57,680 bases of DNA, taken from contig JAPPJZ010000072.1 of NCBI GenBank assembly GCA_028874365.1, positions 1 to 57,680 on the forward strand, written 5' to 3'. Below are positions 24,582 through 32,885 of this stretch, in pieces. A program made the translations under genes and the position numbers. Under the pieces are notes generated by a model. It did no database searches, was not told the origin of the DNA, and saw only the letters and a list, made by a program, of their open reading frames with translations. This DNA is from Chloroflexota bacterium. GTDB taxonomy: Bacteria > Chloroflexota > Dehalococcoidia > Bin125. Within the stretch, counting starts at the first letter, position 1. Each line of letters begins with the position of its first letter.

Positions 24582-25376
24582 TTACATGTACTCCGCCAAA
24601 AACTGTAACGAGATTCTATTGAAATCCTCAGCGGCACTGATGTTGACAGCATGCGTCGCCGACACTCGCGCGACCCGGAAGTTGGCGGCGTTGGTCTCGA
24701 CCCACTCGCGTGCCGGCGTGAACGCCTCTTCGCGGTCGCCGGCGATCAACAGGGTGTCGACCGGGTTGGTCGGCAATCGATGCCTAAGCGGCGTGTGTGG
24801 AGACGTGTACATCATGGTGCGAGCGATGCCTACCGGGGTGCTCAGCAACATCGCGTCATCGAACTCGGCACGATGCGCGTGATCGAAGGCTCGCGCTCGC
24901 CGAGGATTGAGCGGATGCCGCATGACCGCGTCGATTCCGCCGTCGATCATCATTTGCGCGCGTTCGCGAGCGGCCTCCGGGTTGCGAATTCGTTCCAGTT
25001 CGCCGAAGGCCGAATGGGAGTTGGTGACGACATGCGCGATCACCTCGTCCGGGCGTGACATGGCGTAGTTGAGCGTCAGGGCGGCGCCCAACGACTGACC
25101 GACGACGAACCAACGCTCGGCATCGACCAGGTTGCGGAGCGCACTGAACTGCTCCGAGTATCGATCCGGGTGATAGGCGGCTTCCTCCTCCGGAGCTGGA
25201 GACGAGCCGTGCCCGAAGAGTTCAACCGTGATGCTGCGGAACCCGGCGTCGTGAAAGGCCGGGAGGTTGAGCAGCCAGTGCGCCCGACAGGTGAGGATGC
25301 CGTGGACGAACAGCACAGGGCGACCATCGGACGGGCCGTCGATGACGTAGTTGAGGTCGATCTCAGGCGCGGTCAC
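24582..25376 (-). CDS. Alpha/beta hydrolase
   Basis: Cytosolic serine hydrolase of the classical fold, 264 residues. LFVHGILTCRAHW is the oxyanion-loop HG motif, Ser95 in GQSLGAA is the nucleophile, and SATHAVNISA carries the catalytic His near the C-terminus. The likely acid is in LLIAGDREEAF. The GTG start lacks a strong ribosome binding site, so the exact N-terminus is uncertain. It lies between the ferritin-like pair and the antiporter on the same strand. Substrate unknown. Confidence 0.87.
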   Translation of the reverse strand: MTAPEIDLNYVIDGPSDGRPVLFVHGILTCRAHWLLNLPAFHDAGFRSITVELFGHGSSPAPEEEAAYHPDRYSEQFSALRNLVDAERWFVVGQSLGAALTLNYAMSRPDEVIAHVVTNSHSAFGELERIRNPEAARERAQMMIDGGIDAVMRHPLNPRRARAFDHAHRAEFDDAMLLSTPVGIARTMMYTSPHTPLRHRLPTNPVDTLLIAGDREEAFTPAREWVETNAANFRVARVSATHAVNISAAEDFNRISLQFLAEYM

Positions 25377-25425
25377 AGCGAAATCGACGAGCGAAGCATC
25401 ACGCGGGCCGGCTGGCGCAGCTCGG

Positions 25426-26700
25426 CTAATCGCGGTCGGTCGCGGTGGTCCCTGCGGCAGCGCCCTCAGTCAGCGCCTCGGGGTTAAGCGCCTTGAGCAG
25501 CGGGTCCTGGGTCACCATGCCCAGGATGCTGGCCGTCTGTCCGATGCGGTCGAAGCCGTGCTCGTGCAAACGATGCAGGTAGTCGTGATACTGCTTCTCT
25601 CTCAGCTTGCGCAGCGCTTCGACGCCGGCGTCCAGTCGCTCGACGCCGTCGCCGTACAGCACTGCCAGCGCTTCACGCTCGAGTGGCGACTGGGCCAACT
25701 CGGAGGAGAGGCCGCCTTCGGCCTTGATGAAGAAGATCGGCAGCTCGAGCTCAGCGCGCTCGGCGTAGCGGTTGTACCACTCCAGGTGCTTGAGGCCGTA
25801 CTCGAGATGTCGCTTGCTGTCTTCAGCCAAGCGAGCGAACAGGTCGCGGTCGAAGTCTGACCGTGCCCAATCCGTTGCGCACTCAAACGTGGTCAGCTCG
25901 TACGACTTGTAGACCACATCGAGCGCGATGATCATGTCGGTGAAGGTGAGTGCCGAGTACCAGGATTCGGAAACGTCGGACAGCGGCGCTTTGCCGATGG
26001 TCCCCGAGCCATGCAGAGCCCGCTTGCGCAGCGCCTCGACCTTGCGTCCGGCATCGTAGACCTGGGTGGCCAGGAAGAGCTTGACTTCGTGGAAGCCGTA
26101 GGAGATCTCTTCCAGCCATTTGGAGATGATTTTCTGCTCGGCGATGCCGTATGTGGAGTAGACGGCGCAGAGCTGGCCAGTTGCACGCTCGACCTCCGGG
26201 GACAACTCCTCGCGATTCTCCCAGTCGAGGTCGGTGGCGGGAATCCAGCGGTCGCGGATCGCGTCTTCATAAAGATCGGCGACGCCATCGGCCCAGACCT
26301 CGGTGCGGTCGTAGATCGCGTAGCCGGCGGGCATGTACATGCCGGGCACCGGGCGAGTCCCGCGAGGGAGGTCGTTGCGGTAGTTCCAGATGTCGGGCAC
26401 GTACCCGTACGAGCCGATGTCGACGTCGCTGAGACGCATGCCGTCCTCAGACGGGGTCGGCTTCAGCCCCGTCTCTCCGCCGTCTTCGAACATGATGAAC
26501 TGCGCCTTGGCGGAGGGATGATCCGGGTTCGACTCGATGAATTCGAGCCATTTGGCAATCCGGTCTGGTTCGATCGACACGTTGAGGATGTTGTCGATCT
26601 GCTTGCCGGAGGCGCCCGACTGTTCGGCGCGCTCGATCAGGTCGGTAGACCAACCGCGGACCTGTGCGCGCATTTTCTGGGCGGGAGAGAATGTCGGCAT
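25426..26700 (-). CDS. Ferritin-like superfamily protein with degenerate diiron site
   Basis: 424-residue homologue of the gene just upstream. Shared signatures include LYEDAIRDRW, the KLFLATQV-to-RKRALH stretch and EALAVLYGDGVERLDAGVEAL near the C-terminus. Where the homologue has Glu161-x2-His164, Glu207 and Glu237-x2-His240, this protein has Ala217-x2-Lys220, Lys265 and Ser295-x2-His298. Only Glu188 and His298 of the six expected ligands remain. It probably cannot bind a diiron centre and may be a structural or regulatory partner. A 120-residue N-terminal extension is unique to it. The ATG has only a weak GGGAA ribosome binding site, and the leader contains phased 10-base repeats. Confidence 0.75.
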   Translation of the reverse strand: MPTFSPAQKMRAQVRGWSTDLIERAEQSGASGKQIDNILNVSIEPDRIAKWLEFIESNPDHPSAKAQFIMFEDGGETGLKPTPSEDGMRLSDVDIGSYGYVPDIWNYRNDLPRGTRPVPGMYMPAGYAIYDRTEVWADGVADLYEDAIRDRWIPATDLDWENREELSPEVERATGQLCAVYSTYGIAEQKIISKWLEEISYGFHEVKLFLATQVYDAGRKVEALRKRALHGSGTIGKAPLSDVSESWYSALTFTDMIIALDVVYKSYELTTFECATDWARSDFDRDLFARLAEDSKRHLEYGLKHLEWYNRYAERAELELPIFFIKAEGGLSSELAQSPLEREALAVLYGDGVERLDAGVEALRKLREKQYHDYLHRLHEHGFDRIGQTASILGMVTQDPLLKALNPEALTEGAAAGTTATDRD

Positions 26701-26750
26701 CAGAATTTCCCGTGTTTCTCAGGGCGAACGGCTTCTTGACGGCTCAGAAT

Positions 26751-26840
26751 TGTCCGAAACGGTCCAGTTTTGTCCAGATTTGTCCGAATCTGTCCATGTC
26801 CGAGCAGGTGAGTGCAGACCAGTTCAGCCAGATCCAGTTC
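26751..26840 (-). promoter_or_regulatory. Phased 10-base direct repeats in the leader of the degenerate ferritin-like gene
   Basis: Plus-strand bases 26751-26800 form five consecutive 10-base units: TGTCCGAAAC, GGTCCAGTTT, TGTCCAGATT, TGTCCGAATC, TGTCCATGTC. Three looser CCAG(T/A)TC units follow at 26819, 26828 and 26834. The exact helical phasing suggests cooperative binding of a regulator. On the minus strand, the sense of the flanking genes, the same units read GGACA repeats. The rest of the 149-base gap shows no gene. Confidence 0.6.
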
Positions 26841-26849
26841 GTTTCCCCG

Positions 26850-27884
26850 CTAGACCGTGATCAGTTCCCGCAGGTCGGGCGCCATGCGGTCGAGCCGGTC
26901 ACCGAGGCCGACCACCTGGAGCCGGTGGTAGTACTCGTTGATCTGCTTCTTGCGCATCAGCATGAGCAGGTTGTAGCCCTCGTCGAGGTACTCGATGCCG
27001 CCGCCGGCCAGCACGGCCAGCGCTTCGCCGGTGATCGGGTTGGTGGTCAGTCCGGCCTGGGTGTTCTGCACGGTCTCGTTAATGTCGAGGTAGTGGTGGA
27101 GTTCTTCCTTGCGCCAGGGCTGGGTCTCGACGGTGTACTTGGTGTGCGTGACCCCGAAGGCCAAGTGGCGCGACTCGTCCTGGGCCGAGAGGCGGAACAT
27201 GCGCTTCTCGGCCTCGTTTTGACCGATGAGCTCGCCCATGCGGAAGAGCGACTGGACCAGACCCTCGGCGAAGAGGTGAAGGATGGCGGTCATCTCGGTG
27301 AAGTCGTCGATGGCGAGCAAACCAACCGCGCCCAGGCCTGCCGGCGACATGCCGCCACCATTGACGAGCACGCGCTTGCGGAAGACGTCGAGGTGCCGCG
27401 CTTCGTCCATGAGCTGGGTACCGAGGAAGAGCTGCGACTCGAAGAAATCGGGATGAACCGACTCGAGGAAGCGGCCGGGCACATCCCCGGCAATGAACTC
27501 GACCTGGGTGAGGAATGTGCAGAGCGTGCACATCGCCTTTTCGATGTCGTCGGGCTGGTCGCCGATGGTGTCCCACGGGATGTCGCGGGCCGAGGACCAC
27601 TGGCGTTGCAGGGCTTCCTCGTAGAGCAGCATCGCCGACTCGGACCAGACATCGCCCTTGTCGCGGTACTGTCGCGCGTGCGCGTTGGAGCGCGGGTCGG
27701 CCTCGATGCCGCGAGGCGCAAACGAGCGTGCATCGGCCTGGTCGACGCCTTCGACCCCGGCCATGCGTTGATTGATCGACTGCAGGGTCACACCTTTGCG
27801 GCCGACCTTGATGTCGAACTCGTCGTCGGTCTCCAGGTTCAGCCAATCGAGGTTGAGTCCTGGATTCTCAATCGCGGTGACCAT
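26850..27884 (-). CDS. Ferritin-like superfamily diiron protein
   Basis: 344-residue helical protein resembling ribonucleotide-reductase R2-like and related diiron oxidases. Candidate ligands have classical spacing: Glu129, Glu161-x2-His164 (DEARH), Glu207, Glu237-x2-His240 (DESRH), with 32 and 30 residues between the members of each half. Other conserved blocks are LYEEALQRQW and EALAVLAGGGIEYLDEGYNL. The reaction is unknown; an oxygen-dependent oxidase or oxygenase, or a ligand-binding oxidase, is possible. I chose ATG 27884 (with AGGAACG upstream) over ATG 27908. Its degenerate homologue follows on the same strand, suggesting a heteromer. Confidence 0.8.
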   Translation of the reverse strand: MVTAIENPGLNLDWLNLETDDEFDIKVGRKGVTLQSINQRMAGVEGVDQADARSFAPRGIEADPRSNAHARQYRDKGDVWSESAMLLYEEALQRQWSSARDIPWDTIGDQPDDIEKAMCTLCTFLTQVEFIAGDVPGRFLESVHPDFFESQLFLGTQLMDEARHLDVFRKRVLVNGGGMSPAGLGAVGLLAIDDFTEMTAILHLFAEGLVQSLFRMGELIGQNEAEKRMFRLSAQDESRHLAFGVTHTKYTVETQPWRKEELHHYLDINETVQNTQAGLTTNPITGEALAVLAGGGIEYLDEGYNLLMLMRKKQINEYYHRLQVVGLGDRLDRMAPDLRELITV

Positions 27885-28075
27885 GTTGCGTTCCTGTCTT
27901 GCGCCCATCGCCGTGGATCAGGTTCAGCGTATCAGGGGGACAGGGCTGATTGGCCAATGCTTCGGGTTCCGGAATGTTTTCGGAGTTGGCCGAGCGATCT
28001 CTGCTACTCCGTAACACTTCCGTCCCTGGGTGGGGCTGAGCTCCGCTGCGCCCTGGAGACGCAGTCGCTGACGCG

Positions 28076-30274
28076 CTACTGCGCGCCGAGAGGGTCGAAG
28101 TTGGCGCGCAGGAAGTTGACCAGGTCCCAGCGTTCCTGGTCGGACAACTGGGGCGACCATCCGGGCATTCCCGTGCCGCGAATGCCGTCGGTGATCCAGG
28201 CGAAGAGCACGCCGTCGGGATGAAACGGGACATGAACGGTGAAGTTGGCCGGTGGGGCGGGCAACGAGTCGGCCAGGGGCCCGTCGCCGGCTCCGGTGTC
28301 TCCGTGGCAGGAAACACAGTTGGCCGCGAACAGGGCGGAGCCGCGTTCGACCGACTCCGCCGTGAACGCGACCGGATTGGCCAACGTTCGTCCGGGCTCG
28401 ACGTGCAGCCCGGTCAGTAGGACAACCGCCACGATCAAGCCCAACACGGCGCTGACGAACGCGCCGTCCGCGACGCGAGGGCCGAAGCGGTCCCTGAGGT
28501 TGGGGCGATTGATCCAGGCCAGGCCACCAAGGATGAGCGCCCAGAGCGCGCCGACGCCGTTCCAGTCCATCTGGGTCAAGGGGAGAGCAAGCGCGCCCCC
28601 GCGATCGGCGGCGAACGGTGACGCCTGGTAGCCGGACTCGACGCTCGTCCGCACTGCCGCAACGAGGTCGTCGCCCGACGTACGGCGGAGTTCCGTCTCG
28701 ACGGTCCAGTCCCCGGGTAACCCGAAGTATGCGCCCTCAAGCTGGAAGCGACCGTCCCCGAGTTTGGTCGTCATGACAGTTACTGGACCCACGGCCGCAT
28801 CCTGATAGCGGAAACGCAACAGCAGATCCTCCACCGGATTGTCCGCAGGCGCGTCGACGGTCGCCGTCCAGGTGCTAAAGCCAACCAGATTCGGCGAAAT
28901 CTCCAGCGACACCACGACGTCGCCTCGCACGACCGTCTCGACCACCGTGTTGTCCTTCTGTTCAATCTCTGGTTGGGCGCTGGCTGGCGAGGGCAACTGG
29001 GTCAGCACAGCGGAGACGACGATCACAACCAGTCCCAGGACTGCTTCGATGCGCATGAAGCGGCGGAAGCGGCGAGCAAGATCCTCGTCCTGGCCATCGG
29101 CGTCGGCGTCACGAGGACGAAGCAGGAACGCGTTTGTCGCGGCAGCGGAGAACAGCGCCAGGAGAACGATGATTTTGGCGATGAAGATCAGGCCCCAGTC
29201 GGTGTCGACGAGTCCGTCGACATCGGGGATCTGAATCAGCGCCGACAGCAATCCGGCGGCGAGTAGCACAGGCACCGAGGCGGCCGCCACGATCGAAAAG
29301 CGCCTGACCGCTTCAACACGCGCTCCTGGCGTGTCTTTCAGCGCCACGATCAGGCTCGCCAGACCACCAATCCAAACCGCGACCAGCGAGAGGTGCAAGG
29401 CATCGAACAGCGTTCCCCAGATCCAACCGGAGCCGATCGCGGCGCCATGCGAGACAGCCGAGGTCGACGCCAGCCAGGCCAACGCGAGCACCGCCAACAG
29501 GCGAAGCAACACGCGATGGTCGACGACTCGAGGCCACATCAGGCGAACGCCGAGCACGAGCGCCGCCAGGATCAGCGCGTACCAGCGTTGCTGCAGCCAG
29601 AGGCCGTTGCGCGAATCGAACAACACGTCGCCAAGGAAGCCGATATCGCCCAGGCGCATTGCGCCGGCAATCGATTCGTAGGCCGTCCCCGCAATCGCGA
29701 TCACGAGCGCTCCCGCCATGAGCGGCAGCAGCGTTGGCAGCGGCGACGGTCGCAGCAGCCAACTGATCAGCACCGCGCCGACAAACAGCACCAGCGCGGC
29801 GAGGCCAATCGCTTTCACCGCCGCGTCCGCTGCGATCGGGGGACCTGGACGATCGAGGTCGATGGCGATCCCGATGCCAGACGGCGCGGAGCCGTCCTCG
29901 TTCAGCACCGAGAAGACATAGGAGCCGGTCCAGGTGTGACCGTCAACCTCTGACAACGTTTCCCATACGACCGTGTAGACGCCGGGCTCGAGTCTGAGTA
30001 CGCGGACGCCCATCTGGGTCGGGACCTCGTCCGAGAACTCCGTTTCGCCGATATCGCGCCGCTGTCCCCCGCTGTCGAGCACCTGGACCGAACTGTGCGT
30101 GCGCTGCAGCTGTTCGGTCATGAACAGCGTCACCCTCGTTGGCGACTCGCGCAGCGAGGCATTGACAGGAGGGTCGGCGCGGGCCAACAGCGCGTGCGCA
30201 TCAACGCTCTGCGGCCAGAACCCGACCGCGAGTACGGCAGCCACGCCGAGCAGCACGACAACCGCGCGCTTCAT
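28076..30274 (-). CDS. CopC-CopD-YtkA-like-cytochrome c fusion protein
   Basis: Multi-domain membrane protein of 732 residues. A signal peptide (residues 1-26) exposes His27, the N-terminal copper ligand of CopC; Asp111-Gly-His113 gives the remaining Cu(II)-site residues. A CopD-type multi-helix domain follows (about 150-430), then a YtkA/FixH-like beta domain (about 440-550, with GAYFGLPGDWTVE), two more helices, and a C-terminal cytochrome c. The haem motif is Cys653-x2-Cys656-His657, with Met in GTGMPGW as likely distal ligand. It could couple copper acquisition to electron transfer at the outer membrane face. ATG 30274 overlaps the upstream stop as ATGA. Confidence 0.85.
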   Translation of the reverse strand: MKRAVVVLLGVAAVLAVGFWPQSVDAHALLARADPPVNASLRESPTRVTLFMTEQLQRTHSSVQVLDSGGQRRDIGETEFSDEVPTQMGVRVLRLEPGVYTVVWETLSEVDGHTWTGSYVFSVLNEDGSAPSGIGIAIDLDRPGPPIAADAAVKAIGLAALVLFVGAVLISWLLRPSPLPTLLPLMAGALVIAIAGTAYESIAGAMRLGDIGFLGDVLFDSRNGLWLQQRWYALILAALVLGVRLMWPRVVDHRVLLRLLAVLALAWLASTSAVSHGAAIGSGWIWGTLFDALHLSLVAVWIGGLASLIVALKDTPGARVEAVRRFSIVAAASVPVLLAAGLLSALIQIPDVDGLVDTDWGLIFIAKIIVLLALFSAAATNAFLLRPRDADADGQDEDLARRFRRFMRIEAVLGLVVIVVSAVLTQLPSPASAQPEIEQKDNTVVETVVRGDVVVSLEISPNLVGFSTWTATVDAPADNPVEDLLLRFRYQDAAVGPVTVMTTKLGDGRFQLEGAYFGLPGDWTVETELRRTSGDDLVAAVRTSVESGYQASPFAADRGGALALPLTQMDWNGVGALWALILGGLAWINRPNLRDRFGPRVADGAFVSAVLGLIVAVVLLTGLHVEPGRTLANPVAFTAESVERGSALFAANCVSCHGDTGAGDGPLADSLPAPPANFTVHVPFHPDGVLFAWITDGIRGTGMPGWSPQLSDQERWDLVNFLRANFDPLGAQ

Positions 30275-31287
30275 TGCGCGCCGTCCGGCAGCTCGAAGAC
30301 CGACTCGCGAATCGTCTGCCACTCGTGGTCGGAGATATTGCCGGTCCAGTCGATACCACCATGGAACTCGCCTGGGGCGATCGCATAGGGGGGATCCCGG
30401 GGCACGGCCTCAACCAGGTACATGCCGAATGCGCCCATGATCAAGACGTGTCGGCCGTCATCAGAGATGGCGAAGTCGGGCTGATCCTCGCCGATCGCGG
30501 CGAGCTGGGTCAGCACGCCCGTTGTGAGTTGGTAGCTCCAGATGTCTTCCGGCCCGTTGAGGCCCATCACACGCGCGGAGACCTGCGGCAAGAACTGTCC
30601 CCCCGAGAACACGACGGATTCGCCGTCGGGAGCGAACCGAGGCAGCCGCACCGGCATCGGCGGCCATTCCCGTTCGGGGTCGAGAACAGTTTCCGATCCG
30701 TCGGACAGGTTCCGCACCACGAGGTGTGGATCGCCGCTATAGGGGGTGTTGACGAATACGATGCGCGCGCCATCGGGAGATACGTCGGCGTCACGAGCGT
30801 CTTCGCGCACGACTTCAGCTTCGCGCCGCTGAAGATCGAGGCGGACGACGCGAATCGTGAGCTCGCCCGGCTCGTGGGTGAAGATCAGAGACTGGCCGTC
30901 TGGTGTCCAGCGTGGACTCCAGACGAACTCCGCCTGCCTGGTATGCCGGACGACAATCTCCTGTTGGGGATCATCCAGGCTTGCAACGGCGAGGTCCGTG
31001 CCGATCGACGTACCCTCGGCGTTGGTGAGCTGGAAGACCACATAGGCGACACGCTCGCCGTCCGGCGAGATCGCCGGTTGAAGCAACTGTTGATCCTGTC
31101 CGGCCTGAATCAGTGGGCGCGCACCCTGATCGTCCTGAATCCAGAGGTCGACGCCGACGGTGAAGACCAATAGACCGGAAACCGGAATCCGACGTTCGGC
31201 ATCGGCCAGGCCATCGGAACCGCTACCGCAGGCGACGAACGCCCACGCGAGCACCAGTAACGCCAACCCGCGCCGGCGAAGCATCAT
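30271..31287 (-). CDS. Beta-propeller (TolB/PD40-like) lipoprotein
   Basis: 338-residue secreted protein with an N-terminal signal ending in a lipobox-like FVAC at Cys20. Repeated PD40-type blades are visible, each with a Ser-Pro-Asp-Gly or Pro-Asp-Gly turn: AISPDGERVAYV, RWTPDGQSLIF, DVSPDGARIVFV, RFAPDGESVVFSG, AISDDGRHVLIM. It therefore folds as a WD40/TolB-like propeller anchored to the membrane. It is coupled by ATGA overlaps to both the CopC-like gene upstream and the CopCD fusion downstream. That implies a scaffold or sensor role in the same envelope complex; the function is unknown. Confidence 0.82.
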   Translation of the reverse strand: MMLRRRGLALLVLAWAFVACGSGSDGLADAERRIPVSGLLVFTVGVDLWIQDDQGARPLIQAGQDQQLLQPAISPDGERVAYVVFQLTNAEGTSIGTDLAVASLDDPQQEIVVRHTRQAEFVWSPRWTPDGQSLIFTHEPGELTIRVVRLDLQRREAEVVREDARDADVSPDGARIVFVNTPYSGDPHLVVRNLSDGSETVLDPEREWPPMPVRLPRFAPDGESVVFSGGQFLPQVSARVMGLNGPEDIWSYQLTTGVLTQLAAIGEDQPDFAISDDGRHVLIMGAFGMYLVEAVPRDPPYAIAPGEFHGGIDWTGNISDHEWQTIRESVFELPDGAQ

Positions 31288-31955
31288 CGTCGCCCCTGTC
31301 CACGTCCAAGGTGGAATCCGAGCGAACCGACCAGGATCAACGCTGCCACAATGCCAACGACCAGCCAGATGATTGGGCCGACTCCGAGGCTCGCGCTGTC
31401 TGAAGATTCCGAGCGGACGACGGTCGGCGTGCGTTGTGCCGTCGCCTCCTGTTCGCCGGAGGCTTGTGCCTCGTCGCCCGGATAGACGATCAGCAGGTCG
31501 GCGGCGTTCAGGCGGTCCTCCTCTTCTTCGGTTGGAGTCGGGCTGCGTCCGACGTAGAACGGATACGACCCGGAATCGGAATCGCCGTCTTCTGCAGAGA
31601 GATTGGTCCAGGAGACCACGTAGCGGCCTGGTTCCAACTCTTCATCAACGGACGCCGTCATCACGTGCCGGTCATCGTTGTCGATCAGCGGATCACCGAG
31701 ACGCACGTCGTTTCCGCCGTCCAGGTGTGTCAGCGTGATCCCATTGGCGCCTTCGCGACGAAAAAGCTCCTGCGTAAAGCGAATCCGAATCTCGCTCGGT
31801 GGTTCGCTGAGCACTTCGGCAAACTCCGGGCTCGACGAGTCATACGCGGCGTGCGCGGACGCATCGGAGAAGACGAGCCAGCAGGCCGTCGCGCCCAGCG
31901 CGAGCGCCAGCAGCAGTTGCCACTTACTCGCCGTGACCACCGTGACCACCGTCAT
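31284..31955 (-). CDS. CopC-like domain protein with C-terminal membrane anchor
   Basis: 223-residue envelope protein. A signal peptide ends near Ala34, leaving His35 as mature N-terminus, as in CopC. The beta-sandwich follows, with FAEVLSEPPSEIRIRFTQEL and LEPGRYVVSWTNLSAEDGD. At the position of the CopC Asp-x-His pair it has Asp123-Gly-Asp125, so the Cu(II) site is altered. A Glu/Ser/Thr-rich linker leads to one membrane helix (PIIWLVVGIVAALILVG). ATG 31955 lies within the end of the upstream gene (overlap about 32 bases); in-frame GTG codons at 31949 and 31940 are alternatives. Confidence 0.75.
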   Translation of the reverse strand: MTVVTVVTASKWQLLLALALGATACWLVFSDASAHAAYDSSSPEFAEVLSEPPSEIRIRFTQELFRREGANGITLTHLDGGNDVRLGDPLIDNDDRHVMTASVDEELEPGRYVVSWTNLSAEDGDSDSGSYPFYVGRSPTPTEEEEDRLNAADLLIVYPGDEAQASGEQEATAQRTPTVVRSESSDSASLGVGPIIWLVVGIVAALILVGSLGFHLGRGQGRR

Positions 31956-32445
31956 CGTGCGTCGGAGGTTCCAGGCCCGCCAGTTGCGGCACGGCGGGCA
32001 GCGATTCATTGTCCAGCCATGCTTCCAGCGTCGCCTCAAACGTATGCGCCAGCGCATGGACAATCTTCGACGGCTCGGCCGCCGCGTGAGCATCGTCGTT
32101 GCGGAATGCGGCTAGCAGCGAATCGAGCCATTCGCCGTATTGGTCGACGTGACCGCTGAGCTCAAGCGGCCAGTCGACCCAGTCCAGCACTTCGCGGGCC
32201 CGCGTGGCCCATACCACGGCATCGGCCGGGATTCGGTGCTCGTCGCGCACTACCGCATCGAGGTGGTGATAGCGCAACGGATCCAGCGGTTCGAGAGCGG
32301 CAAGGACTTGCGCACGTTGAGCGGCCTCCTGTGCTCGCGCTGCCTCGACTTGGATGTCATCAATGTCGTTGACGTTCGGCACACTGCACGCGCTGAGTGC
32401 AGAGGCCAACACGACCAGAACGACGAGAGACAAAAGAACCTTCAC
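31924..32445 (-). CDS. His-rich helical lipoprotein
   Basis: 173-residue protein with a lipoprotein signal (ALSAC, lipidated Cys about residue 20). The mature part is predicted mainly helical and unusually rich in His, including RYHHLDAVV, VRDEHR, SGHVDQ, DDAHAAA and IVHALAHTFEA. It ends in HDDGGHGGHGE, a plausible metal-binding tail. I do not recognise a named family. It is the second gene of the copper-type operon, between a small secreted protein and the CopC-like gene, so surface metal capture is a reasonable but unproven idea. Confidence 0.7.
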   Translation of the reverse strand: MKVLLSLVVLVVLASALSACSVPNVNDIDDIQVEAARAQEAAQRAQVLAALEPLDPLRYHHLDAVVRDEHRIPADAVVWATRAREVLDWVDWPLELSGHVDQYGEWLDSLLAAFRNDDAHAAAEPSKIVHALAHTFEATLEAWLDNESLPAVPQLAGLEPPTHDDGGHGGHGE

Positions 32446-32499
32446 AACACCACCTTCTCACTGCGCGAACGTCCGCGCATACTCCGCCTCAGCGGACGA

Positions 32500-32871
32500 T
32501 CAGGAGATTCGTGGCGAAGGCGGAGGCCGAATGGTGTCGCGGGAGGAGTCCACCGGCGATCCCGGCGGCCCGAATTCGAGTTCAGGGAAGAGTGCGAGGC
32601 TGCATTCGTCGGCCTGGAACGAAACGGCGAGGTCAACGGAGTTGGCGGGCGTGGGCGGAAACAGTTGCGCAGCCTCGTACGTGGCCAGGCTCGGCGCGCT
32701 CTCCGTGCCAATCGTGCAACTGTCGAGCGCAGCCTCCGAGACGAGCGAGCCTTCGAACCCTGCCTGGTCATCGGCCGCGACAGGTTCTACGTCTGATGTC
32801 GCAGAGCGGAGGAGCACCGCGATCGCGACTGCGCAGGTCAAAGCGGTGAGTAGCAGGAGTCGGCGCCTCAT
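32500..32871 (-). CDS. Small secreted hypothetical protein
   Basis: 123-residue protein with a signal peptide or N-terminal anchor (MRRRLLLLTALTCAVAIAVL). The mature part has two cysteines (in DSCTIG and ADECSL) that could form a disulfide, and a Pro/Ser-rich C-terminus. I do not recognise it. It is the first gene of the copper-type operon, 54 bases upstream of the His-rich lipoprotein. Its ATG follows immediately after a perfect 13-base palindrome shared with the divergent haem monooxygenase gene. No ribosome binding site is visible, so initiation could be leaderless. Confidence 0.55.
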   Translation of the reverse strand: MRRRLLLLTALTCAVAIAVLLRSATSDVEPVAADDQAGFEGSLVSEAALDSCTIGTESAPSLATYEAAQLFPPTPANSVDLAVSFQADECSLALFPELEFGPPGSPVDSSRDTIRPPPSPRIS

Positions 32872-32872
32872 C

Positions 32873-32885
32873 TAGACTCAGTCTA
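32873..32885. promoter_or_regulatory. Perfect palindrome between divergent genes
   Basis: TAGACT-C-AGTCTA is a 6-base-arm palindrome that presents a TAnnnT box on each strand. It ends one base before the start codon of the minus-strand operon and lies 64 bases before the plus-strand monooxygenase gene. It may be an operator, a bidirectional -10 element, or both. Confidence 0.45.

Noticed and set aside
25426-26700. Pseudogene interpretation of the degenerate ferritin-like gene
   Set aside because: The 424-codon frame is intact with conserved structural motifs and normal base composition; only ligand positions are changed.
26751-26800. CsrA-type binding array
   Set aside because: GGA motifs recur on the sense strand, but no CsrA gene is seen here, and the exact 10-base phasing suits DNA binding at least as well. 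Kept only as an alternative.
26664-28223. 519-codon plus-strand frame over the ferritin-like genes
   Set aside because: It is the antisense shadow of two recognisable genes and of the repeat region; Val/Leu/Asp-rich composition without motifs.
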